Assembly (NCBI GenBank): GCA_022360445.1
Contig: JAKSCV010000094.1
Coordinates: 1 to 32,061, forward strand
DNA length: 32,061 nucleotides
Source of the DNA: Gammaproteobacteria bacterium
Lineage (GTDB): Bacteria; Pseudomonadota; Gammaproteobacteria; UBA5861
Direction: 5' to 3'
Part shown: positions 1 to 10,192 of the stretch, piece after piece
Position numbering within the stretch: the first letter of the stretch is position 1
Layout of the letters: each line of letters begins with the position of its first letter
The notes under the pieces: model-generated
The model's input: only the letters and a program-made list of their open reading frames with translations
Databases searched by the model: none
What the model was told of the DNA's origin: nothing
Program-made: the position numbers and the translations under genes

Positions 1-649
1 AGTCTTTCTGGCCAGGTTGAATCGCCAAAGCCTGTAGCGGCGCCCCTAGGCTCAGAGAAAGAGAAACAGCGGGGCTTCCTTCCACTCTCGGTGCAAGCCA
101 GGAAGCGGCCAGGTTGCCCGAGGGAAGGGGAAAAGGCAAGGCCACACAGCGGCTTTTTATCGTTGCCAAAAGTCTCCCAGGCCGACTGCTGAGCAGTAGA
201 AAAACGACTCCAGCAGGAGGCTCTTCGAGTATTTTCAAAAACCCGTTGGCCGCACCTAGGGTCATCCCATCAACGGGGTCAACAATAACCATACGCCGGT
301 CACTAAACTGGCCGGTTAACATGACTCTTTCAGCCAGCACTCGGACTTGATCTATCTTTATCGTTGACGTACCTTCTTCTGGCCCCAACAAAAAAAAATC
401 TGGGTGAACGCTTGACCCCAGCAAATGACAAGACTGACATTGTCCACATGGTGTTATGCTATCCGTTAACTGACCACATAACAGGGTTGCGGCCACTTGT
501 TGAGCAAAAGTGCGCTTCCCAACACCCATCGGACCATGAAGGAGTAATGCATGGGGAAAACGGTCTTTTGTGACACATGCGCGTAATACTTTCCACTGTT
601 TTTTATGCCAGGGCAAATCATCTGACAGTGAGCTCAGATTGGAATTCAT
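1..649 (-). CDS. holB: DNA polymerase III delta-prime subunit, 3'-truncated by window edge
   Basis: This is the N-terminal 216 residues of the clamp-loader delta-prime subunit, which helps load the beta sliding clamp during replication. Reading the minus strand from the ATG at 647-649 gives an uninterrupted frame to base 1. It shows a P-loop GPMGVGKRT (about 39-47), a four-cysteine zinc module (C58, then C68, C71 and C74 in CGQCQSC), the LKILEEPP motif (about 138-145) and the clamp-loader SRC motif (about 166-168). About 110 C-terminal residues should lie beyond the edge, judging from the usual length near 330. The start overlaps the tmk stop in an ATGA junction, so the two are translationally coupled, which is the normal gammaproteobacterial order. 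The P-loop looks intact, whereas in Escherichia coli delta-prime it is degenerate. Identification is secure; only the end is missing. Confidence 0.95.
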   Translation of the reverse strand, partial: MNSNLSSLSDDLPWHKKQWKVLRACVTKDRFPHALLLHGPMGVGKRTFAQQVAATLLCGQLTDSITPCGQCQSCHLLGSSVHPDFFLLGPEEGTSTIKIDQVRVLAERVMLTGQFSDRRMVIVDPVDGMTLGAANGFLKILEEPPAGVVFLLLSSRPGRLLATIKSRCVALPFPLPSGNLAASWLAPRVEGSPAVSLSLSLGAPLQALAIQPGQKD

Positions 650-1284
650 GCAACCTCTCGATTCAACCATGCGGTTAATTTTTCAGAAATTTCATACTTG
701 ACCTGATCAAGCGGTAAGCCGGCATCAATCACGCCAAACCGACCGGGCATTGCTTTTGCTCGTTGCAAATAACCTTGTCTGACACGCTCAAAAAAAGCCA
801 ACTCTTCGATTTCGAAACGATCAAGCTCGGCTCGCAAACCGGCACGGCATTTACCTATGGCGGGAGAGGTATCCAATAACAGAGTAAAATCAGGTTGTAG
901 ATTATCAAGTAGCCATGTTTCCAAATAAGCAATCCTAGCGCTATCGATGCCACGCCCTCCCCCCTGGTAAGCATAGCTTGCATCTGTAAAACGATCCGAC
1001 AGCACCCACTCGCCACGCTCAATCGCGGGGCGGATCACTTCTTCGACGTGTTGAACACGGGCGGCAAAAATCAGCAACAACTCAGCTGATGCAAGCAACG
1101 GCGTATTACCTTTATCTAAAAGTATGCTTCTTATTTTTTCTCCGATGGGGGTGCCTCCCGGTTCACGGGTCAGCAAAACTCGCTTACCGGCTGCTTCTAA
1201 ACACGCCTTTACCACCGCAAGATTGGTGGTTTTACCAACGCCTTCTCCGCCTTCAAGTGTTATAAATTTACCTTTTGCTTGCAA
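646..1284 (-). CDS. tmk: Thymidylate kinase
   Basis: dTMP kinase phosphorylates dTMP to dTDP with ATP in the cytoplasm, on the way to dTTP. The 212 residues match the family length. Visible features are the P-loop GGEGVGKT (12-19), the DR motif in SDRFTDASYAYQGGGRG (starting near 96) and a LID with basic residues in GKCRAGLRAELDRFE, as in the type II bacterial enzymes. The start codon is TTG (complement of 1282-1284). An in-frame TAA lies six codons upstream with no ATG or GTG between, and starting later would cut into the P-loop strand, so TTG is effectively forced. The gene follows mltG after 7 nt and overlaps holB by 4 nt, so it belongs to that operon. Confidence 0.96.
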   Translation of the reverse strand: MQAKGKFITLEGGEGVGKTTNLAVVKACLEAAGKRVLLTREPGGTPIGEKIRSILLDKGNTPLLASAELLLIFAARVQHVEEVIRPAIERGEWVLSDRFTDASYAYQGGGRGIDSARIAYLETWLLDNLQPDFTLLLDTSPAIGKCRAGLRAELDRFEIEELAFFERVRQGYLQRAKAMPGRFGVIDAGLPLDQVKYEISEKLTAWLNREVA

Positions 1285-1291
1285 AACAGGT

Positions 1292-2305
1292 TCACCGATT
1301 TAGTTGATATTTTCTCACTGCGGCATTATGTGCTTCTAAGGTTTTTGAAAAGTGGTGTCGGCCCTCCTGCCCGGTTGCAACAAAATACAGCTCACCTGTG
1401 ATATCAGGCTGTAATGCTGCACGGATCGCCGCTTTGCCTGGCAAACTGATCGGCGTGGGTGGGAGTCCGGTTCGTGTGTAGGTATTATAGGGCGTATCAC
1501 GCCTTAAATCTTTGCGTCGAATATTGCCATCAAACTGCTCTCCCATCCCATAAATGACGGTCGGATCCGTTTGTAGTTTCATTTTTTTCAACAAGCGTAG
1601 GGTAAAGACACCGGCTATTCTGGCACGTTCTTCGGCAAGCCCTGTTTCCCTCTCTATGATAGAAGCCAAGATTAAAGCGTCATAAGGTGTCTTGAGGGGC
1701 AGGTTTTCCTGTCGTTGAGACCATTCGATTTTCAGCGTTGTCATCAGAGCCTCATGAGCTCGTTGCAACAAGCTGACGTCTGTATCACCTTTCCGAAATT
1801 GATAGGTGTCTGGTAAAAACAAACCTTCCGGGTGGGCGTATTCCAAATTGAGTGTACTTGCTATCAACGTGTAATCATCTTTGGAGTTGTCCAGCTTCTG
1901 AATAAGCTGTTGATTCTCAGCAAGCGCCTTCAGTAAGTCACTGACACGCCAGCCATCAATAATCGTGAAGTTATATCGAGTCACGGCACCAGAAACAAAC
2001 TTGGAGAGCAACTCCTGCGGTGAAAGTGCAGTAGAAAACTGATACTCACCCGCTTTGATACGCCGAGCTTCTCCATTTAATCTTGCAAGTAACACGAAGT
2101 AAAGCGGTCTCTTTAAAATACCCGCTTCTCTAAGTTCAGACGCCACAGAGGAAACCGTTCCACCCGGTGGGATATCAAAGGTAACAGTCCTTGCCTCATC
2201 CTCAGCTTGCATTGGAGAAACAAGCCTATCATAGGCATCCCAAAGCAATACGCCGAATACAATTAAAGCAGTGAAGGCCACAAACAGTAAGCTTCTTTTG
2301 ATCAC
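1292..2305 (-). CDS. mltG: Endolytic murein transglycosylase MltG (YceG family)
   Basis: MltG cleaves nascent peptidoglycan strands within the chain and is thought to set glycan length, acting from the inner membrane into the periplasm. The 337 residues begin with a single membrane anchor (about 5-22). Next come a LysM-like segment around 40-90 and the YceG catalytic domain. The catalytic glutamate is E218 in ASIIERETG, followed by the family signature MKLQTDPTVIYGMG. The start is GTG (complement of 2303-2305) with a GAGG about 12 nt upstream; no ATG in this frame is better placed. It sits 75 nt after fabF, where many relatives have pabC, and 7 nt before tmk. A possible promoter in the 75-nt gap could drive mltG-tmk-holB separately from the fab genes. 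Confidence 0.95.
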   Translation of the reverse strand: MIKRSLLFVAFTALIVFGVLLWDAYDRLVSPMQAEDEARTVTFDIPPGGTVSSVASELREAGILKRPLYFVLLARLNGEARRIKAGEYQFSTALSPQELLSKFVSGAVTRYNFTIIDGWRVSDLLKALAENQQLIQKLDNSKDDYTLIASTLNLEYAHPEGLFLPDTYQFRKGDTDVSLLQRAHEALMTTLKIEWSQRQENLPLKTPYDALILASIIERETGLAEERARIAGVFTLRLLKKMKLQTDPTVIYGMGEQFDGNIRRKDLRRDTPYNTYTRTGLPPTPISLPGKAAIRAALQPDITGELYFVATGQEGRHHFSKTLEAHNAAVRKYQLNR

Positions 2306-2323
2306 TACACATGGCCCTCAGCT

Positions 2324-2353
2324 TGTATAACTTTTATGGTAGTAACCAATCAA
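2324..2353 (-). promoter_or_regulatory. Putative sigma70 promoter for mltG-tmk-holB
   Basis: On the minus strand a TTGATT hexamer (complement of 2348-2353) lies 18 nt before TATACA (complement of 2324-2329), in the fabF-mltG gap. It would start transcription just before the GTG of mltG. This is pattern matching only, and read-through from fabF is equally likely to express these genes. Confidence 0.35.
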
Positions 2354-2380
2354 AGATGCCCGAAAAACGACCTGCTTTTA

Positions 2381-3619
2381 CTATATTTTTTTGAAAACGA
2401 GTGTGCCATTTGTCCCCCCAAAACCAAACGAGTTGGAGAGGACAGCTTTAATTGGATGCTCCCTTGCGTCATTCGCAACATAATCAAGGTCACACTCAGA
2501 ATCAGGATTTTCCAGATTAATAGTGGGAGGAGCTACTTGATCACGTAAAGTCAAAATAGAAAACACGGCTTCGATCGCTCCCGCCGCGCCCAGTAGATGT
2601 CCTGTCATCGACTTAGTGGAACTCACCAATAGCTGGTCAGCATATGCTCCCATTGCACCTCTAATCGCTTGGGTTTCTGCAATATCACCAGCGAGTGTAG
2701 AAGTCCCATGCGCATTAATATATTGGATATCTTCAGGATTCAAACGCGCATTTTTCAACGCAGCAACCATGCATCGCTGAGCCCCTTCACCATTTGCAGA
2801 AGGCTGAGTCATGTGGTAGGCGTCTCCACTCATCCCAAACCCTACAAGTTCAGCATAAATATGGGCGCCTCGTGCTCGCGCATGCTCATATTCTTCGAGC
2901 ACCAAAACTCCTGCGCCATCCCCGAGCACAAAACCGTCTCGGTCTTGATCAAAAGGCCGACTCGCAGCTTCCGGATTGTCGTTACGCGTCGATAGCGCCC
3001 GGGCAGCACCAAACCCACCGAGACCCAACGGACACGTTGCCATTTCGGCGCCACCTGCGATCATGACATCAGCATCACCATACTGAATAATACGCGCTGA
3101 CTCACCGATATTATGGGTACCTGTTGTACAGGCGGTTACAATACAAAAGTTCGGCCCTTTAAAACCGTATTGAATGGATAAATTGCCTGAAATCATATTG
3201 ATGATCGTGCCCGGTACAAAAAACGGAGAGATTTTTCGCGCACCGCCATTGAGGTATGCTTGATGTTGTACTTCGATTTGCGGCAGACCACCAATGCCTG
3301 AGCCAATGGCAACACCCACCCGTTCAGCATTTCTCTCTGTCACCTCCAGACCTGAATCCTCAATAGCCTGGCTTGCGGCAGCGATACCATAATGGATGAA
3401 AACATCCATTTTTCGAGCATCTTTTTTTGTGATGTATTGACTTACATCAAAACCTTTAACAGACGCAGAAAATTTGGTTGTAAAATTTTCAACATCAAAT
3501 GATGTAATCTCGGCAGCGCCAGAATGACCGGCCAAGATATTTTTCCAGGCTGCCTGCACACTGTTTCCAACTGGGCTAATAATACCTAGACCAGTAATGA
3601 CTACTCGCCGTTTATCCAC
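2381..3619 (-). CDS. fabF: 3-oxoacyl-[acyl-carrier-protein] synthase II
   Basis: FabF condenses malonyl-ACP with acyl-ACP in fatty-acid elongation and is the enzyme that lengthens palmitoleate to cis-vaccenate at low temperature. The 412-residue length is typical. The Cys-His-His triad is visible as C164 in [11 protein letters not shown]304 in [11 protein letters not shown] and H341 in [13 protein letters not shown]; the C-terminal NSFGFGGTN motif is also present. The start is GTG (complement of 3617-3619), giving the expected N-terminus that leads into RRVVITGLG. It lies 96 nt downstream of acpP with a GC-rich hairpin between them. The stop is TAG. FabB would be the alternative, but the length and the operon with acpP favour FabF. 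Confidence 0.96.
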   Translation of the reverse strand: MDKRRVVITGLGIISPVGNSVQAAWKNILAGHSGAAEITSFDVENFTTKFSASVKGFDVSQYITKKDARKMDVFIHYGIAAASQAIEDSGLEVTERNAERVGVAIGSGIGGLPQIEVQHQAYLNGGARKISPFFVPGTIINMISGNLSIQYGFKGPNFCIVTACTTGTHNIGESARIIQYGDADVMIAGGAEMATCPLGLGGFGAARALSTRNDNPEAASRPFDQDRDGFVLGDGAGVLVLEEYEHARARGAHIYAELVGFGMSGDAYHMTQPSANGEGAQRCMVAALKNARLNPEDIQYINAHGTSTLAGDIAETQAIRGAMGAYADQLLVSSTKSMTGHLLGAAGAIEAVFSILTLRDQVAPPTINLENPDSECDLDYVANDAREHPIKAVLSNSFGFGGTNGTLVFKKI

Positions 3620-3662
3620 TACAAACTCTCAGTCACACCAAACACTTCATTGCAAACATCAA

Positions 3663-3683
3663 GGCCGCAAGATGGTTGCGACC
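3663..3683 (-). other. Intercistronic hairpin between acpP and fabF
   Basis: On the minus strand GGTCGCAA pairs with TTGCGGCC (8 bp including one G-U) around the 5-nt loop CCATC. No run of T follows, so it does not look like a classical intrinsic terminator. It could act as an attenuator, a processing site or an mRNA-stabilising stem that keeps acpP transcript more abundant than fabF transcript; that role is inference. Confidence 0.35.
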
Positions 3684-3715
3684 TGATTAAATTAAAAAAT
3701 TTGGAGAACTATGCC

Positions 3716-3955
3716 TTAAGCGTCAAGATGGGCATTGACGTAGTCTATCGCTTGCTGAACTGTCGTGATTTTTTCAGCCTCTTCATCAGGTATCTCACAT
3801 TCAAATTCCTCTTCAAGCGCCATAACCAGCTCAACGGTATCCAAGGAATCCGCACCAAGGTCCTCTACAAAAGATGCACCTTCTGTGACATCTTCTTCTT
3901 TAACACCCAACTGCTCAACAACAATTTTTTTAACGCGCTCTTCTATACTGCTCAT
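3716..3955 (-). CDS. acpP: Acyl carrier protein
   Basis: This 79-residue acidic protein carries growing acyl chains on a 4'-phosphopantetheine arm. The attachment serine is S37 in the [18 protein letters not shown] signature, and the rest is the usual four-helix sequence of ACP. The ATG (complement of 3953-3955) has GAGGT about 12 nt upstream. It lies between fabG and fabF as in most Proteobacteria. The 163-nt leader upstream is AT-rich and probably carries its own promoter, in keeping with the very high ACP levels cells need. Confidence 0.98.
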   Translation of the reverse strand: MSSIEERVKKIVVEQLGVKEEDVTEGASFVEDLGADSLDTVELVMALEEEFECEIPDEEAEKITTVQQAIDYVNAHLDA

Positions 3956-3993
3956 AGTTTGTTATACCTCAATTTAATTTGGCTTTCTCACTT

Positions 3994-4021
3994 AATACAA
4001 TCAATCAGCCATTGAAAACAA
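3994..4021 (-). promoter_or_regulatory. Putative sigma70 promoter of acpP
   Basis: Minus-strand TTGTTT (complement of 4016-4021) lies 16 nt before TGTATT (complement of 3994-3999); sliding one base gives GTATTA at 17 nt. It would leave a leader of about 30 nt before the acpP ATG. The AT-rich 163-nt gap supports a promoter here, but the exact hexamers are a guess. Confidence 0.35.
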
Positions 4022-4118
4022 CTGACTATTTTATGAAAAACAAGTAAATGCCACCAGTCATCAAGTAAATAAAAAATTAATTATTTTTCAATCCAAAACC
4101 TCATAGATTAAATTTCAT

Positions 4119-4862
4119 TTAATTCATATACATACCACCATTCACATGTAAAGTTTGCCCCGTGATATAACTTGCCTGGGGAGAGGCTAAAAATGCAACG
4201 GCATGAGCGATTTCATCTGTTTCACCCAATCTGCCCACGGGAACTGATGTCAAAAGCGCAGCTTTTTGTTCTTCGGACAAGGCGTCCGTCATATCCGAGG
4301 CAATAAAACCCGGTGCAATAACGTTGACGGTAATATTTCGACTAGCAATCTCTCGGGCCAATGATTTACTGAAGCCAATAATCCCCGCTTTCGCGGCCGC
4401 ATAGTTTGCCTGCCCTGGATTTCCTGCAACCCCAACAACCGATGAAATATTAATGATACGGCCATGCCTTGCCTTCATCATGCCCTTGAGAAAAGACTTC
4501 GTCACATGAAAAACGGAAGTTAAGTTGGTCGAAATAATATCTTCCCACTCCTCATCTTTCATTCTCATCATTAAGTTGTCCCGCGTGATACCCGCATTGT
4601 TAACTAAAACTGAGACCACACCATAGCGACTTGCAATGTCGGCGGCCAACTGGTTTACCGCACCACGATCATTGACATCAAGCCGAGACCCTTCGCCTTT
4701 AATTCCTGCGGCCTGAAACCGCGTTGAAATTTTTTCAGCACCCGCCTCAGATGTTGCTGTTCCGATTACTGTTGCACCTAGTTTGCCCAGCTCATCAGCA
4801 ATGGCTGCGCCAATACCACGGCTGGCGCCAGTGACAAATACAATTTCTTTTTCCCAAACCAC
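4119..4862 (-). CDS. fabG: 3-oxoacyl-[acyl-carrier-protein] reductase
   Basis: FabG reduces beta-ketoacyl-ACP to beta-hydroxyacyl-ACP with NADPH, the first reductive step of elongation. The 247 residues form a short-chain dehydrogenase fold. The Rossmann motif TGASRGIG is at 11-18, NNAG at about 88-91, and the catalytic Ser-Tyr-Lys at S141, Y154 and K158 (NISSVVG and YAAAK). The C-terminal GQTLHVNGGMYMN is characteristic of FabG. The start is GTG (complement of 4860-4862), abutting the TAA of fabD with no gap, so translation is probably coupled to fabD. Confidence 0.96.
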   Translation of the reverse strand: MVWEKEIVFVTGASRGIGAAIADELGKLGATVIGTATSEAGAEKISTRFQAAGIKGEGSRLDVNDRGAVNQLAADIASRYGVVSVLVNNAGITRDNLMMRMKDEEWEDIISTNLTSVFHVTKSFLKGMMKARHGRIINISSVVGVAGNPGQANYAAAKAGIIGFSKSLAREIASRNITVNVIAPGFIASDMTDALSEEQKAALLTSVPVGRLGETDEIAHAVAFLASPQASYITGQTLHVNGGMYMN

Positions 4863-5804
4863 TTATTTTTCTCCTCGGCAAGCAGACAAGGCTTTTTGTA
4901 GCGAGTTCATATCAAAAACAGGCAAAGCACCTAACCTTCTGTCAATGCGCTTAACCAGCCCTGAAAGTACTTTGCCCGGACCAAATTCAACAATCGTGTC
5001 AACACCACGAGTTTTCATCTCATGAACAGTCGCCGTCCAATAGACCGGACCATCCACATGGCGCCGCAGTGCACCTAGCATATCATCAAGAGTCTCGTAT
5101 ATTTTTCCCTCGAAATTCTGAACAACGGGGATGATGGGATCACTGGCAGCAATACTGTTTATCTTTTGAGCTAAAGGATCAGCCGCACAACTCATGAGAG
5201 AACTATGATTTGGCACACTGACAGGTAGCATGGTGGCCATTTTAGCGCCTTGTTTTTTCGCTTCAGAGACCGCCTTTTCCAGAGCATCCACATGTCCGGA
5301 AATAACAATTTGCCCGGGTGAATTAAAATTGACAGCTTCAACAATACGATCCCCACTCAGACTTTGACATAGGCTAATGACAACCTCGTCATCCAAACCC
5401 AGGATAGCGGCCATGCCCCCGGTTCCCTCTTCGACTGCTGAATTCATCAACTCACCGCGCAGCGCAACAATAGACATGGCATCAGCAAACGACAGAACCT
5501 TGGCAGCCACAAGGGCTGAGTACTCGCCCAAGCTGTGTCCGGCAACAATTTCAGGAGCAGGACCTTCCTCCTCTAACCAGACACGATAGGCTGCCACACC
5601 ACTGACGAACATGGCAGGCTGAGTGTATTTTGTGATTGTTAATTTCTCTTCAGGCCCTTGCTGGACCAGCGACCATAGATCATAACCTAAGACATCTGCC
5701 GCTTCTGTAAATGTCTGTTCAACAACCGGGTAGTTGTCGGCCAGCTCTTTCATCATCCCAACCGATTGAGCACCCTGCCCAGGAAAAACGCCTGCCAATT
5801 TCAT
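4863..5804 (-). CDS. fabD: Malonyl-CoA:ACP transacylase
   Basis: FabD moves malonyl from CoA to ACP, supplying extender units for fatty-acid synthesis. The protein begins MKLAGVFPGQGAQS; counting from this ATG (complement of 5802-5804) the catalytic residues are S91 in GHSLGEYS, R116 and H200 in VPNHSSLM. A TTG one codon upstream is a possible alternative start, but the ATG is the natural choice. Length is 313 residues, normal for the family. It follows dapB after only 37 nt and abuts fabG. The usual upstream partners plsX and fabH are not here, so the fab cluster has been split or rearranged. Confidence 0.95.
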   Translation of the reverse strand: MKLAGVFPGQGAQSVGMMKELADNYPVVEQTFTEAADVLGYDLWSLVQQGPEEKLTITKYTQPAMFVSGVAAYRVWLEEEGPAPEIVAGHSLGEYSALVAAKVLSFADAMSIVALRGELMNSAVEEGTGGMAAILGLDDEVVISLCQSLSGDRIVEAVNFNSPGQIVISGHVDALEKAVSEAKKQGAKMATMLPVSVPNHSSLMSCAADPLAQKINSIAASDPIIPVVQNFEGKIYETLDDMLGALRRHVDGPVYWTATVHEMKTRGVDTIVEFGPGKVLSGLVKRIDRRLGALPVFDMNSLQKALSACRGEK

Positions 5805-5841
5805 CAAAACTTCATCCCATCCGATTAGTTTGTTGATTTCG

Positions 5842-6645
5842 TTATTTCAAATCCAGAACATCGCGCATATCGTACATCCCTGGCGGACGATTAACGACCC
5901 AGCCCGCAGCACGCATAGCCCCTCTCGTAAACGTCATGCGACTGGAGGCTTTATGGACAATTTCAACACGCTCCCCCACACCGGCAAATAGCACGGTATG
6001 ATCACCAACAATGTCGCCGCCCCGTATCGTTTCAAAACCAATAGTCTTTTTATCACGCTCGCCGGTATGCCCTTCTCTGCCATACACCGCACAATCTTTC
6101 AGATCACGCCCTAATGTATCAGCGATGACTTCTCCCATTGCCAGTGCCGTGCCCGAGGGTGCATCAACTTTGTGTCGGTGATGAGCCTCGATCACCTCAA
6201 TATCGTAATCATCCGCCAAAACATGCGCCGCTTTTTCAAGTAAGTTCAGACACAGGTTAACACCAACACTCATATTGGCAGCATGCATAATGGGAATGTG
6301 GGATGAAAAATGCTTGATTTTTTTTCTTTCATTCTCGGTAAAACCCGTAGTACCAACAACAGCCGCTTTGCCATGCTCGGCACAGATGCTCAAAGCGGCC
6401 AAACTACCGGCTGGGCGTGAAAAGTCAACCACAACATCAAAGTGGTCAACTTCTCCGGCCAGGCTATCGGAAATTTTGACATTTAGTTCTTCATTGCCTG
6501 CAAGTAAGCCGGCATCCATGCCCAACAATTGGCTACCTTTTGATTCAATAGCAGCGCCTAAGCGGATGTTTGGGTACTCTTTTGCAGCTTCAATTAATGT
6601 TCGGCCCATTCGACCCGCTACGCCAATAACCGCCACCTTGACCAT
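5842..6645 (-). CDS. dapB: 4-hydroxy-tetrahydrodipicolinate reductase
   Basis: DapB reduces the DapA product with NAD(P)H in the diaminopimelate/lysine pathway, feeding peptidoglycan and protein synthesis. The 267 residues show the nucleotide-binding GVAGRMG (8-14), the GTTGF segment near 98-102 and the signature [15 protein letters not shown] with H155, H156 and K159. The ATG start (complement of 6643-6645) gives the standard N-terminus. It is 37 nt upstream of fabD, an uncommon neighbour, and probably forms the head of the dapB-fab transcript because 254 nt separate it from ligA. dapA lies about 19 kb away in this window, so the two lysine genes are not in one operon. Confidence 0.96.
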   Translation of the reverse strand: MVKVAVIGVAGRMGRTLIEAAKEYPNIRLGAAIESKGSQLLGMDAGLLAGNEELNVKISDSLAGEVDHFDVVVDFSRPAGSLAALSICAEHGKAAVVGTTGFTENERKKIKHFSSHIPIMHAANMSVGVNLCLNLLEKAAHVLADDYDIEVIEAHHRHKVDAPSGTALAMGEVIADTLGRDLKDCAVYGREGHTGERDKKTIGFETIRGGDIVGDHTVLFAGVGERVEIVHKASSRMTFTRGAMRAAGWVVNRPPGMYDMRDVLDLK

Positions 6646-6899
6646 AAATTAACCTTTTGTGAGTGGTAAGCCCGTTTATTTTTCGCCGAGTGTCCAGTAT
6701 TTTCAATCAGCACCAAAACACATAAAACAAACATTAAAAAATAAATAGCCGCGCATTTTAACAAAAATGTGTACTTAAAAGCATAATTTTGTCATTTCAC
6801 CTTAATTCGAAGCATTGCGACTTCCCAAACCTTGGTCGGCGAGATCGCTTTCCAGGAAAAAGCAGGCATTGAGTGACATTCGTCAAATACATTTTCCTT

Positions 6900-9173
<2,274 letters not shown>

Positions 9174-10055
9174 TTACTGTGCGTGTTCCATGTACTCAGT
9201 CACACTGGCGTGTAATTCCTCAACGACCTTACCTGTCAAGCGTTGATGTGCGGCATCATAAACCTCGCCACCCAAGTCTTCCGCCAAAACGCGGGCTTCA
9301 CTAAGCATGACATCAAATGCAACATCGGCTGACAAAGGCCCCGGTAACTGCATGAACAGCGCGATACCAGGCGTCAAAAACCCATCCATTGTGTCGGGGT
9401 CAAACCAACCGGGCTCAACCAGGTTAATAATGCTGAAAACCACTTTCCCCTGATATCGTGAGTGGAAAATATCCATCTCACCAAATTCATATTCGCGTTC
9501 TTTGAACACCCGTAGAAGATCTTCACCTTTGAAAGAGCCCTCTTCTGACGCCTTGACATTTAAGCTGATAACCTTTTCGACAGCACGCTGGGGCTCATGG
9601 GCTTCAGTCACGTCATCACCGGCAAATGAATCAACGTCCAATAAGTTACCAATATCCATTTGAGCCGTTTCCTGAGCGCCTTCATCGGGCACCTCATCAG
9701 TGTCTATTTTTTCTGCCAATATCTGGTTTACTTTTTCATGTCCATGGACCAAATTGGAAACAACTGTGGTTTTCTGGTCGTCTTCGCTCAGTGCAGGCCG
9801 TGACTTTTTCTGCCGGGCATCCGGTATTGACTGCATATCCAGCTCAAACTTCAGCTCTTCCTCAGCAGGGAAAACAGGTTCACTGTTTGAGCCTTCCTCA
9901 GACACAGCAATATTATCGAACAGGGGATCGAGCCGGACATCCTCTTCTTGCCGCTTTTCAAGCCGTTTTTTCTGCGTTTTCCCTCGGCTCATGAGGTAAA
10001 CCAAAACTAACAATACGAGACCAGAGAAAAGTAAAATCCAGCGCAAATTTTCCAT
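9174..10055 (-). CDS. zipA: Cell division protein ZipA
   Basis: ZipA anchors FtsZ to the inner membrane and stabilises the Z ring; it is restricted to Gammaproteobacteria. The 293 residues start with one N-terminal membrane helix (about 4-22, RWILLFSGLVLLVLVYLMS) followed by a basic stretch (KTQKKRLEKRQEE). A low-complexity acidic linker spans about 38-150, and the C-terminal FtsZ-binding domain spans about 160-290. The ATG is the complement of 10053-10055. It lies between smc (137 nt upstream) and ligA (6 nt downstream), an arrangement seen in many gammaproteobacteria. The linker diverges, as expected for ZipA. Confidence 0.92.
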   Translation of the reverse strand: MENLRWILLFSGLVLLVLVYLMSRGKTQKKRLEKRQEEDVRLDPLFDNIAVSEEGSNSEPVFPAEEELKFELDMQSIPDARQKKSRPALSEDDQKTTVVSNLVHGHEKVNQILAEKIDTDEVPDEGAQETAQMDIGNLLDVDSFAGDDVTEAHEPQRAVEKVISLNVKASEEGSFKGEDLLRVFKEREYEFGEMDIFHSRYQGKVVFSIINLVEPGWFDPDTMDGFLTPGIALFMQLPGPLSADVAFDVMLSEARVLAEDLGGEVYDAAHQRLTGKVVEELHASVTEYMEHAQ

Positions 10056-10149
10056 AAATGATCATTCAGAATCTGATTCACGTGCTAACTATCGTAAACG
10101 CCTGCCCAGTGAAAGTACGGGTGGCCTGGGTCAACGCAAAATTGCACCT

Positions 10150-10179
10150 AGTGTAGTATGCTCCGCACTATATAACCAA
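10150..10179 (-). promoter_or_regulatory. Possible zipA-ligA promoter
   Basis: Minus-strand TTGGTT (complement of 10174-10179) is 18 nt before TACACT (complement of 10150-10155), in the 137-nt gap between smc and zipA. The gap length suggests zipA-ligA may have their own start of transcription. The match is modest. Confidence 0.25.
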
Positions 10180-10192
10180 TTGGCTAAGTCGC

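Noticed and set aside
114-573. Two plus-strand frames of 78 and 69 residues at the left edge
   Set aside because: The minus strand here encodes holB without interruption, with zinc and P-loop motifs; the plus frames are shadows.
3650-4015. 121-residue plus-strand frame over acpP
   Set aside because: It is antisense to acpP, Phe/Leu-rich and without a ribosome-binding site or recognisable motif.
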